Position numbers and translations under genes: made by a program
Shown: one piece after another, positions 1 through 6,443 of the stretch
How positions within the stretch are numbered: the first letter of the stretch is position 1
Layout of the letters: every line of letters begins with the position of its first letter
The notes under the pieces: generated by a model
Told to the model about the DNA's origin: nothing
Seen by the model: only the letters and a program-made list of their open reading frames with translations
Databases searched by the model: none
NCBI GenBank assembly: GCA_022567015.1
Contig: JADFHR010000093.1
Span: 1 to 11,553, forward strand
DNA: 11,553 nucleotides
Direction of reading: 5' to 3'
Source of the DNA: Pseudomonadota bacterium
GTDB taxonomy: Bacteria > Pseudomonadota > Alphaproteobacteria > Rhodospirillales > 2-02-FULL-58-16

Positions 1-49
1 TCAATCTCGATACTTAAGGGCCAACCGATCCGGCCCCACGCAGGCTACC

Positions 50-131
50 TGCTAGTGCACAGACGCGATCAGATGATTCATCGTACACGTTGGAGTCTGC
101 TGCATCATCCGAATGAGTCCGTGCACTAGCA
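50..131 (+). promoter_or_regulatory. Leader inverted repeat upstream of the mutase operon
   Basis: An 11-base arm TGCTAGTGCAC (50-60) is exactly reverse-complementary to GTGCACTAGCA (121-131), with 60 bases between them. Inside the loop there is a 5+1+5 palindrome GATGATTCATC (72-82), and GATGAT (72-77) can also pair with ATCATC (104-109). The right arm ends just before the ribosome binding site (GAAGGAG, about 134-140) of the first gene. The element could be a two-site operator or a structured mRNA leader. I cannot tell which, and I see no convincing sigma-70 promoter here. The repeat is seen directly; the regulatory role is inferred. Confidence 0.5.
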
Positions 132-146
132 CCGAAGGAGAACCCC

Positions 147-671
147 ATGTCCGGCCTGATCCTGCACTACCGGAACGTGCTGCCCAGCATCGCCGACGGC
201 GTTTTCGTCGCGCCGACGGCCACCGTCATCGGCGACGTGGAGATCGGGAAGGACACCAACCTGTGGTTCGGCGTCATCATCCGCGGCGATGTGAACGAGA
301 TCCGCATCGGCGAGCGCACCAACCTCCAGGACGGCACCATCGTGCATGTGGACGCCGACACCTTCGGCACCTACATCGGCTCCGACGTCACCATCGGCCA
401 CGCGGCCATCGTCCATGCCTGCACGCTGGAGGATTTCTGTTTCATCGGCATGCAGGCGACGGTGATGGACGGCGCCCATGTGGAGAGCAACGCCCTGGTC
501 GCCGCCGGCGCCGTGGTCACGCCGGGCACACGGGTGAAAGGCGGCCAGGTGTGGGCCGGCGTTCCGGCCCGGCCCATACGCGACCTGAACGAGGAGGAAC
601 GGCGCCTCATCGCCGTGGTTCCCAGCCACTACGTGGATCTGGCGCGCGAGTACCTGGACGCCGGTGTGTAA
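147..671 (+). CDS. Gamma-carbonic-anhydrase-like hexapeptide-repeat protein (YrdA/PaaY/CaiE group)
   Basis: This 174-residue protein is a left-handed beta-helix trimer-forming enzyme built from hexapeptide turns such as IGD-VEIG and ATVIGD. The metal-binding histidines of the gamma-carbonic anhydrase family are present as His67, His85 and His90 (VH...GHAAIVH), together with the Arg46-Gly-Asp48 and Asn59-Leu-Gln61 motifs. The acidic loop glutamates of archaeal Cam are not apparent, which is typical of the short bacterial branch. Length is normal for that branch. The start at 147 has a good GGAG site 6-7 bases upstream. It is the first gene of the operon, 83 bases before hcmB. Relatives include true carbonic anhydrases, and PaaY, a CoA-thioesterase beside a PaaK ligase in phenylacetate catabolism. 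A housekeeping thioesterase role for trapped acyl-CoA is therefore possible, but is inference. Family assignment is firm; function is open. Confidence 0.9.
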   Translation: MSGLILHYRNVLPSIADGVFVAPTATVIGDVEIGKDTNLWFGVIIRGDVNEIRIGERTNLQDGTIVHVDADTFGTYIGSDVTIGHAAIVHACTLEDFCFIGMQATVMDGAHVESNALVAAGAVVTPGTRVKGGQVWAGVPARPIRDLNEEERRLIAVVPSHYVDLAREYLDAGV

Positions 672-754
672 TACCCGGGCAACCGGCTTCCGGAGCCCCG
701 GCCGAGTGTGGTAATCCCTACGGAGCGCAACGGAAACACGGGGGCCGGGCGGCG

Positions 755-1171
755 ATGAGCGAGAAAACGGGTGTCATCCGCGTGCTCCTGGCCAAGGTCG
801 GGCTGGACGGCCACGACCGCGGCGTCAAGGTGGTCGCCCGCTGCCTGCGCGACGCGGGCATGGATGTCATCTACACCGGCCTTCACCGCACGCCCGAGGA
901 AGTGGTCGACGCCGCCGTCCAGGAGGACGTGGACGTGCTCGGCGTCAGCCTCCTGTCGGGCGCCCACATGACCATCCTTCCGCGCATGATCGATCTTCTC
1001 AGGAAAACCGACGCCGACGACATCATCCTCATGGCCGGCGGCGTGATGCCGGACGAGGACGTGGCCACGCTGAAGAAAATGGGCGTGGGCGAGGTGCTGC
1101 TCCAGGACGCGCCGCCGGAGACCATCGTCGGCACCGTCCGCCGTCTGGTGGCGGAGCGCGGTCCGCGTTAG
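755..1171 (+). CDS. hcmB: B12-binding small subunit of 2-hydroxyisobutyryl-CoA mutase
   Basis: This 138-residue protein consists only of the cobalamin-binding domain. The base-off/His-on motif DxHxxG is present as Asp18-Gly-His20-Asp-Arg-Gly23, where His20 is the lower axial cobalt ligand. The usual partner motifs follow: SLLSG (65-69) and the glycine pair at 95-96. As a separate subunit of about 136-138 residues it matches HcmB and IcmB, not the fused C-terminus of classical methylmalonyl-CoA mutase. Its sequence (for example TGLHRTPEEVV and GGVMPDED) resembles remembered Aquincola HcmB closely. The start is ATG 755; the Shine-Dalgarno before it is indistinct (GGGGG at 740-744), and the reading frame is open further upstream. 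It should form the holoenzyme with hcmA, from which it is separated here by the ligase and GTPase genes. Specificity is set by the large subunit, so the gene name depends on hcmA. Confidence 0.88.
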   Translation: MSEKTGVIRVLLAKVGLDGHDRGVKVVARCLRDAGMDVIYTGLHRTPEEVVDAAVQEDVDVLGVSLLSGAHMTILPRMIDLLRKTDADDIILMAGGVMPDEDVATLKKMGVGEVLLQDAPPETIVGTVRRLVAERGPR

Positions 1172-1199
1172 GGGGATCGTCCCAGGGAGACCCTTGGCC

Positions 1200-2636
1200 G
1201 TGGAATACTGGTCCTATCCGCCGAAGTATGATCCCGGCTACATGCCGGAGCCGTCGAGCCGCTACTGGTTCCCGGTGCGCGAGACCATGCCCGCCGGCGA
1301 GCGCGACGCCGCCATCGCCGGGCGTCTGCGCGCGGTGATGGCCTATGCCTACGCCAAGGCGCCGTTTTACCGGCGCAAGTGGGACGAGGCCGGCGTCCAT
1401 CCCGACCACGTCCGGTCCCTCGACGACTTCGAGCGGGTGCCCGTGGTCACCAAGGCCGAGCTGCTGGAATCGCAGACCCGCGCCGGGCCCTTCGGCGACT
1501 ACCTGTGCATTCCCCAATCGGACGTCCACCACATCCACGGCACCTCGGGCACCACCGGGCGGCCGACCATGTTCGCCATCGGCCGCGGCGACTGGCAGGC
1601 GATCGCCAACAGCCAGGCGCGGGTCATGTGGGCCATGGGCATCCGCCCCGGCGACGTGGTCTTCATCGCCTCCATTTTCAGCCTGTACATGGGCTCGTGG
1701 GGGACCCTGCTGGGGGCCGAGCGCCTCGGCGCCAAGTGCTTCCCCTTCGGGGCGGGGGCACAGGGCATGAGCGCCCGCGCCGTCATGTGGATGAACATCG
1801 TCAAGCCCGCCGCCTTTTACAGCACGCCGTCCTATGCCCTCCATCTGGCCGAGGTGGCGGCGGAGGAAGGGGTGGACCCCCGGGATTTCGGGCTCAAGGT
1901 GATGTTCTTTTCCGGCGAGCCCGGGGCCTCCATCCCCAGCATCCGCCGGCGCATCGAGGAGACCTACGGCGCCCGGGTCGTCGACTGCGGTTCCATGGCC
2001 GAGGTGACGCCGTGGATGAACCTGGCGGGCACCGCCGAGACCGAAGGCATGCTCGTCTGGCAGGACATGGTGTATACGGAGGTCTGTGATCCCAAATCTT
2101 ACCGGCGGGTGCCCTACGGCAGCCAGGGGACGCCGGTGTACACCAACCTGGAGCGCACGTCCCAGCCCATGATCCGCCTGGTTTCGGGCGACCTGACCCA
2201 CTGGGTGGACGGGCCCGGCCCGTGCGGGCGGACGTACCCGCGCCTGCCCCAGGGCATCTACGGGCGTATCGACGACATGTTCACCGTGCGCGGCGAGAAC
2301 ATCTATCCGAGCGCCATCGATTCCGTCCTCAACGACCTGTCCGGCTACGGCGGCGAGCACCGCATCGTCATCACCCGCGACGGCGCCATGGACGAGCTTC
2401 TGGTGCGCATGGACGCCGCGGCCGGGATCTACGAGGCCGGCGCCGACGCCGTGACCAGGCTGCGCGCCCGGGCCGAGGGCGGCCTCCTGCGGGTGCTGGG
2501 CGTGCGCGCCCGGGTCGAGGTGGTGGAGGCGGGCGTCATCCCGCGCACCGATTTCAAGGCGCGCCGGGTGATCGACGACCGCGACCTCTTCCGCTCGCTC
2601 AGCCAGAAGATGGACGGCGCCGATGGACATGGTTGA
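1200..2636 (+). CDS. hcl: PaaK-like ANL-family acyl-CoA ligase, probable 2-hydroxyisobutyrate--CoA ligase
   Basis: This 478-residue adenylate-forming enzyme would convert a carboxylic acid, ATP and CoA to acyl-CoA via an acyl-adenylate. Visible motifs are the P-loop HGTSGTTGRPT (113-123), the acyl-binding A5 region CGSMAEV (263-269), SGD (329-331), the hinge motif GRIDDM followed by RGENIYPS (355-371, as in phenylacetate-CoA ligases) and catalytic Lys453 in DFKARRV. Length fits the PaaK/HCL branch (about 430-480). AGGGAGA at 1184-1190 sits 9 bases before GTG 1200; an in-frame TTG at 1194 is an alternative but is only 3 bases from that site. The 3' end overlaps the GTPase gene by 14 bases, so translation is probably coupled. 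Beside a 2-hydroxyisobutyryl-CoA mutase the likely substrate is 2-hydroxyisobutyrate, as for Aquincola HCL. The acid pocket cannot be read by eye, so another short branched acid remains possible. Confidence 0.82.
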   Translation: MEYWSYPPKYDPGYMPEPSSRYWFPVRETMPAGERDAAIAGRLRAVMAYAYAKAPFYRRKWDEAGVHPDHVRSLDDFERVPVVTKAELLESQTRAGPFGDYLCIPQSDVHHIHGTSGTTGRPTMFAIGRGDWQAIANSQARVMWAMGIRPGDVVFIASIFSLYMGSWGTLLGAERLGAKCFPFGAGAQGMSARAVMWMNIVKPAAFYSTPSYALHLAEVAAEEGVDPRDFGLKVMFFSGEPGASIPSIRRRIEETYGARVVDCGSMAEVTPWMNLAGTAETEGMLVWQDMVYTEVCDPKSYRRVPYGSQGTPVYTNLERTSQPMIRLVSGDLTHWVDGPGPCGRTYPRLPQGIYGRIDDMFTVRGENIYPSAIDSVLNDLSGYGGEHRIVITRDGAMDELLVRMDAAAGIYEAGADAVTRLRARAEGGLLRVLGVRARVEVVEAGVIPRTDFKARRVIDDRDLFRSLSQKMDGADGHG

Positions 2637-3561
2637 AGACGTCCTCGCCGGGCGCGTCCGCGGCATCGCCAGGATGATGTCCCGCGCCGAGGCCGGGGGC
2701 GGGGATTGCCGCGCCGCGCTGGCCGAGATTTACCGGCACACCGGCCGTGCCCACGTGGTCGGCCTGACCGGCGTGCCGGGCAGCGGCAAATCCGTCCTCG
2801 CCCGGGTGCTGGCCCAGGCCATTCGCGCCTCCGGGCGCAAGGTGGGCATCGTCGCCGTCGACCCGTCCAGTCCCTTTTCCGGCGGCGCCATCCTCGGCGA
2901 CCGGGTGCGCATGACCGGGCTCAGCGGCGATCCCGGCGTCTTCATCCGCTCCATGGCCACCCACGGGGCGGTGGGCGGCCTGGCCCGGGCCAGCCTGGAC
3001 TCCGTCGACATCCTGGACGCCGCCGGGTTCGACATCGTGGTGGTGGAGACCGTGGGCGTCGGCCAGGACGAAGTCGACATTCTCCAGGCGGCCCACACCA
3101 TCGTCGTGCTTTCGGCGCCGGGCCTGGGCGACGAGATCCAGGCCATCAAGGCGGGCATCCTGGAGATCGCCGACATCCACGTGGTCAGCAAGTGCGACCG
3201 GGCGGACGCCAACCGGACCCTGATCGACCTCAAGGGCATGTTGACCCTGGGCGTGGCGGGCGGCGACGGGTGGCAGGTCCCCGTGCTGCCGACCAGCGCC
3301 GAGAACGACGAAGGCATCGGCGACCTGCTGGCGGCCATCGACGCCCACCGCGCCCACCTGGAGGACTCGGGCGGGATCGCCCTGCGCCGCCGGCGCATCG
3401 CGGAGACGCGCATCCTCAGGATCGTCGAGGATATCGTCCGCGCCCGCTTCGCCGGCCGCCACGACGCCACGCTGGCCGGGCTTCTGGACCGGGTGATGGC
3501 GCGCGAGGTGGACCCTTACGCGGCGGCGATGGACATGCTCGCCGCCTCTCCGGAGGACTGA
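2623..3561 (+). CDS. meaH: MeaB/ArgK-family GTPase, chaperone of the B12-dependent mutase
   Basis: This 312-residue G3E-family P-loop GTPase protects and reloads adenosylcobalamin-dependent acyl-CoA mutases by gating cofactor delivery and expelling damaged cob(II)alamin. The Walker A motif is GVPGSGKS (50-57), followed by the switch I segment VDPSSPFSGGAILGDRVRM (79-97), Walker B/switch II ETVGVGQDEVDI (142-153) and the base-specificity motif SKCD (189-192, a variant of NKxD). The C-terminus carries the helical dimerisation arm of the family. Length is slightly below typical MeaB (about 320-335). ATG 2623 lies inside the ligase gene (14-base overlap), and the stop is 4 bases before hcmA, so it is translationally linked to both. 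In hydroxyisobutyryl-CoA mutase clusters this partner is called MeaH. An unrelated arginine-transport role (the old ArgK name) is unlikely here. Confidence 0.93.
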   Translation: MDMVEDVLAGRVRGIARMMSRAEAGGGDCRAALAEIYRHTGRAHVVGLTGVPGSGKSVLARVLAQAIRASGRKVGIVAVDPSSPFSGGAILGDRVRMTGLSGDPGVFIRSMATHGAVGGLARASLDSVDILDAAGFDIVVVETVGVGQDEVDILQAAHTIVVLSAPGLGDEIQAIKAGILEIADIHVVSKCDRADANRTLIDLKGMLTLGVAGGDGWQVPVLPTSAENDEGIGDLLAAIDAHRAHLEDSGGIALRRRRIAETRILRIVEDIVRARFAGRHDATLAGLLDRVMAREVDPYAAAMDMLAASPED

Positions 3562-3565
3562 CGCC

Positions 3566-5269
3566 ATGAGCGAGACAGACGACGCCTTGAACGGCTCGGC
3601 CAGCGACCGGGCGCGGCGGATGCTCGAAGAATGGGAGGCGGACGAGCTGGCGGCCTTCCTCGCCCGCCAGCCGGAGGGCAGGGAGGAATACGAGACCGCC
3701 TCCGGCGTGCCCGTGAAGCGCGTCTACACGGCCGTCGACGGCGCCCGCACGGCGCTCGAAGACATCGGCCTTCCGGGCCGCTATCCCTTTACCCGCGGCC
3801 CCTATCCGACCATGTACCGGGGACGCCTGTGGACCATGCGCCAGATCGCCGGCTTCGGCACCGGCGCCGACACCAACCGGCGCTTCAAGTACCTGATCGC
3901 CCAGGGCCAGACCGGGCTGTCCACCGACTTCGACATGCCCACCCTCATGGGCTACGACTCCGATCATCCCATGTGCGTCGGCGAGGTGGGCCGGGAAGGG
4001 GTGGCCGTGGACACCCTGGACGACATGGAGGCCCTGTTCGAGGGCATCGACCTGACCCGCGTCTCGGTGTCCATGACCATCAACCCCAGCGCCTGGATCC
4101 TGCTCGCCATGTACGTCGCCCTGGCCGAGCAGCGGGGCGACGACCTGAACCAGCTTTCGGGCACCATCCAGAACGACATCCTCAAGGAATACATCGCCCA
4201 GAAGGAATGGATCTATCCGCCCAGGCCGTCCATGCGCATCGTGCGCGACACCATCGTCTACGCGGCCCGGCACATGAAGCGCTACAACCCGGTCAACATC
4301 TCCGGCTACCACATCTCCGAAGCCGGGGCGACGGCGGTGCAGGAGGCGGCCTTCACCATGGCCAACGCCATCGCCTACGTGGAAGAGGTGGTGAAGGCGG
4401 GAATCCCGGTCGACGATTTCGCCCCCCGGCTGGCCTACTATTTCGTCAGCCAGGCCGATTTCTTCGAGGAGGTGGCCAAGTTCCGCGCCGTGCGCCGGGT
4501 GTACGCCAAGATCATGAAGGACCGCTTCGGCGCGGTGAAGCCCGAATCCATGCGCCTGCGCTTCCACTGCCAGACGGCGGCGGCGACCCTGACCAAGCCC
4601 CAGCACAAGGTCAACGTGATCCGCACCGCCTATCAGGCGCTGGCGGCGGTGCTCGGCGGCGCCCAGAGCCTGCACACCAACGGCCTGGACGAGGCCTTCG
4701 CCATCCCCACCGAGGAGGCCATGAAACTGGCGCTCAGGACCCAGCAGGTGATCGCCGATGAAACCAATGTCACCGCCGTCATCGACCCGCTCGGGGGCTC
4801 GTATTACATCGAGAGCCTGACCACCGAAATGGAAGAGCGCATCTTCGCCATCCTCGACGAGGTGGACCGCATGGGCGGCACGTTGAAGGCCATCGAGGAC
4901 GGCTGGTTCCAAAAGGAGATCGCCGATTCGGCGTACGCCTTCGCGCTCAAGAAAGCCAACGGCGAACGCCCGGTCATCGGCGTCAACAAGTACGTGGAGG
5001 AGGAAGAGAAAGACGCCGCCATCGAAACCCACCCGTATGATCCGCAAACGGAAAGCCGCCAGATCGAAACCCTGCGCCGGGTGCGCAGCCAGCGGGATGG
5101 CGGACGGGTGGCGCGGCTGCTGGAGGACCTGAAGGCCGTGGCCGCGGACGAGGACGCCAATATCATGCCCGTCACCATCGAGCTGGTGAAGGCCAGGGCG
5201 TCCATGGGCGAGATCGTCGAATCCTTGAAGGAGCTGTGGGGGACCTACCGGGAGACGCCGGTGATCTGA
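3566..5269 (+). CDS. hcmA: Large catalytic subunit of 2-hydroxyisobutyryl-CoA mutase
   Basis: This 567-residue TIM-barrel subunit is of the adenosylcobalamin-dependent acyl-CoA mutase family and lacks the C-terminal B12 domain, which hcmB supplies. Substrate-deciding residues were located by hand alignment with Propionibacterium MutB. Ile94 in RQIAGF replaces MutB Tyr89 (Phe80 in isobutyryl-CoA mutase), Asp121 in STDFDMP replaces Ala116, and Gln212 in KEYIAQKEW replaces the carboxylate-binding Arg207. Ile/Asp/Gln is the signature of Aquincola HcmA (Ile90, Asp117, Gln208), which interconverts 2-hydroxyisobutyryl-CoA and (S)-3-hydroxybutyryl-CoA. The C-terminal WGTYRETPVI also matches that group as I remember it. 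CGGAGGA (3551-3557), within the end of the GTPase gene, serves as ribosome binding site for ATG 3566. It is the last gene of the operon. Loss of Arg207 makes methylmalonyl-CoA an unlikely substrate; pivalyl-CoA is a possible side substrate. Confidence 0.9.
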   Translation: MSETDDALNGSASDRARRMLEEWEADELAAFLARQPEGREEYETASGVPVKRVYTAVDGARTALEDIGLPGRYPFTRGPYPTMYRGRLWTMRQIAGFGTGADTNRRFKYLIAQGQTGLSTDFDMPTLMGYDSDHPMCVGEVGREGVAVDTLDDMEALFEGIDLTRVSVSMTINPSAWILLAMYVALAEQRGDDLNQLSGTIQNDILKEYIAQKEWIYPPRPSMRIVRDTIVYAARHMKRYNPVNISGYHISEAGATAVQEAAFTMANAIAYVEEVVKAGIPVDDFAPRLAYYFVSQADFFEEVAKFRAVRRVYAKIMKDRFGAVKPESMRLRFHCQTAAATLTKPQHKVNVIRTAYQALAAVLGGAQSLHTNGLDEAFAIPTEEAMKLALRTQQVIADETNVTAVIDPLGGSYYIESLTTEMEERIFAILDEVDRMGGTLKAIEDGWFQKEIADSAYAFALKKANGERPVIGVNKYVEEEEKDAAIETHPYDPQTESRQIETLRRVRSQRDGGRVARLLEDLKAVAADEDANIMPVTIELVKARASMGEIVESLKELWGTYRETPVI

Positions 5270-5271
5270 AC

Positions 5272-5311
5272 GGGCGGCGCGCCGGCAAGGGCCGCAGGGT
5301 GAACGCCGCCC
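5272..5311. terminator. Hairpin between convergent genes, possible bidirectional terminator
   Basis: GGGCGGCG (5272-5279) and CGCCGCCC (5304-5311) form a perfect 8-bp stem around a 24-base GC-rich loop. It lies directly after the hcmA stop, and its right arm touches the stop codon of the convergent gene. No U-tract follows on either strand, so it is not a classical intrinsic terminator. It may act as a Rho-assisted or stabilising 3' end. Confidence 0.35.
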
Positions 5312-6258
5312 TACGCCAGCGGGTGGCGGGCGCCGAAATACAGTTTGAAGATGGCCGGATGGGGCTTCAGGCGCTCGAGGATCAGCGACCGGATCTGGGA
5401 GCCGCAGCCCAGCTCCCGCGCCCGGCGCAGGTGCCCCGTCAGCGCGGCGATGGCGCGGGCCCGCCGGAAACCGTATAGCTTGGGGTGCTGGGCTTTGACG
5501 TTGCGGGTCTCGAGACTGATGACGGTGTCCAGGATCTTGTTGACGGCGTGGCGGATCAGGGTGCCGATGCGGTGCACCGGGACCTCGTGCCAGGTGATGG
5601 CTTGGTTCAGGATCTCGGGATCCTTGATCACCTCGCGGGCGATGCGCTGAAGGTTGAAACGCAGGAAAGGATCCTTTTCCGCGACCTCGCGCATGAATTC
5701 CATGGCGCCCTTGATCTCGAGAAGGTCGTTGCGGCTGGAAGCGGTCTTCTTGAACTCCTCCGCCAGGGGCTGGTCGCGGCCGCCGCGCATGATGTCGAGC
5801 GCGCGCTCCAGGCGTTTGCGGAAGCCTCCGGCGATGCTGGCGGTGAGCCTTTCGTGCTGAAGCAGGCGTTTCTTGATGTGGGGGCTCAGGCTGTTCCATT
5901 CGCGGCGGCGGAACAGGCGCAGGCCGGAGATGGTGAACTGGGCCTCGTCTTCCGTCGCCAGGCCGAGCTCGACGAAGGTCTCCTCGACGAAGGATTCAAG
6001 GGCCTCCCGGTCGAGGCCGGCCAGGGCGTTGCTCCAGGCCTGGAGGACGTTGAGGTCATGGATGTTGTCGAAATCGATCTCCCCGTTGGCGTGCTGGCGG
6101 CGCAGGACGTCGCGAAGGTCCTTGAGCTCGGGGAAGCTGTCCATCCACTCCTTGTCCAGCTTTCCCGGAACGCCCGCGGAGGCGCTGTCCGCCGCCCGCT
6201 CGCCGGTGGCCCGCGGCCCAACGTGGCCGTCGCCTGTCGATCCGCTGTTTGGTTGCAT
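5311..6258 (-). CDS. Uncharacterised 315-residue soluble helical protein
   Basis: I do not recognise this protein. The first 32 residues or so are rich in Gly, Ser, Ala and Thr and look disordered. From about residue 33 (KLDKEWMDSFPELKDLRDVL) the chain is charged and predicted alpha-helical, with no signal peptide, membrane segment or obvious catalytic motif. The C-terminal third is strongly basic (RHAVNK, RRARAIAALTGHLRRAREL). I chose ATG at 6258 because GGAG lies 8 bases upstream on the minus strand; the frame is open to an ATG at 6351, but those 31 extra residues are low-complexity and lack a good ribosome site. A CtrA-type box lies 109 bases upstream. Downstream it converges on hcmA; upstream, on the same strand, is the cyclic-di-GMP gene after a 185-base gap, so it probably has its own promoter. 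A link to the cell cycle or motility is inference only. Confidence 0.8.
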   Translation of the reverse strand: MQPNSGSTGDGHVGPRATGERAADSASAGVPGKLDKEWMDSFPELKDLRDVLRRQHANGEIDFDNIHDLNVLQAWSNALAGLDREALESFVEETFVELGLATEDEAQFTISGLRLFRRREWNSLSPHIKKRLLQHERLTASIAGGFRKRLERALDIMRGGRDQPLAEEFKKTASSRNDLLEIKGAMEFMREVAEKDPFLRFNLQRIAREVIKDPEILNQAITWHEVPVHRIGTLIRHAVNKILDTVISLETRNVKAQHPKLYGFRRARAIAALTGHLRRARELGCGSQIRSLILERLKPHPAIFKLYFGARHPLA

Positions 6259-6366
6259 GATACTCGCTCCGCCATTTGCCGCGAGGCCTTCGGCGCGCCG
6301 TCCCCGCCCAGCCGTGCGCGACGGCTCCCAATCCGGAAAGGCTCCGCGCAACGTATTGGGAAGTGG

Positions 6367-6381
6367 TTAACGCTCTCTTAA
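6367..6381 (-). promoter_or_regulatory. CtrA-type binding site TTAA-N7-TTAA
   Basis: The plus strand reads TTAACGCTCTCTTAA: two TTAA half-sites separated by exactly seven bases, the consensus of the alphaproteobacterial master regulator CtrA. On the minus strand the second half extends to TTAACCA, matching the preferred TTAACC half-site. It lies 109 bases upstream of the start codon of the uncharacterised gene (6258), a sensible place for an activator site. AT-only half-sites are rare in DNA this GC-rich. Binding itself is inferred. Confidence 0.55.
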
Positions 6382-6382
6382 A

Positions 6383-6405
6383 CCCACGGGGACGGTTCCC
6401 TCGGG
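6383..6405 (-). terminator. Weak hairpin after the cyclic-di-GMP gene
   Basis: On the minus strand, CCC-GA-GGGA-ACCG-TCCC-CGT-GGG followed by TTTAA forms an interrupted hairpin about 40 bases after the stop of the REC-GGDEF-EAL gene. The inner stem is only 4 bp and the U-tract is short. It may end the signalling operon transcript just before the CtrA box. Confidence 0.25.
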
Positions 6406-6443
6406 CCCGCCGCAAAGTCGCCGGCGCAACTCCCTCAACGCCT

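Noticed and set aside
672..754. Cobalamin riboswitch before hcmB (also looked for in 1-146)
   Set aside because: I could not find a B12-box-like sequence or the expected arrangement of conserved helices in either region; a covariance-model search would settle it.
113..1171. 352-residue fusion-like frame running from the leader through the first gene into hcmB
   Set aside because: The first 214 codons are an Arg/His-rich shadow of the gamma-carbonic-anhydrase-like gene; only the part from ATG 755 is a real protein.
1029..2666. 545-residue minus-strand open frame opposite the ligase
   Set aside because: Same reason: compositional shadow of the ligase gene with no recognisable domain.
3566..5269. 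Annotation as methylmalonyl-CoA mutase
   Set aside because: The carboxylate-binding Arg and substrate-wedge Tyr of that enzyme are replaced by Gln212 and Ile94, and the B12 domain is not fused.
3416..5899. 827-residue open frame on the minus strand opposite hcmA
   Set aside because: It is antisense to a clear, motif-complete gene and its translation is low-complexity (His-, Gly-, Asp- and Val-rich), as expected opposite GC-rich coding DNA.
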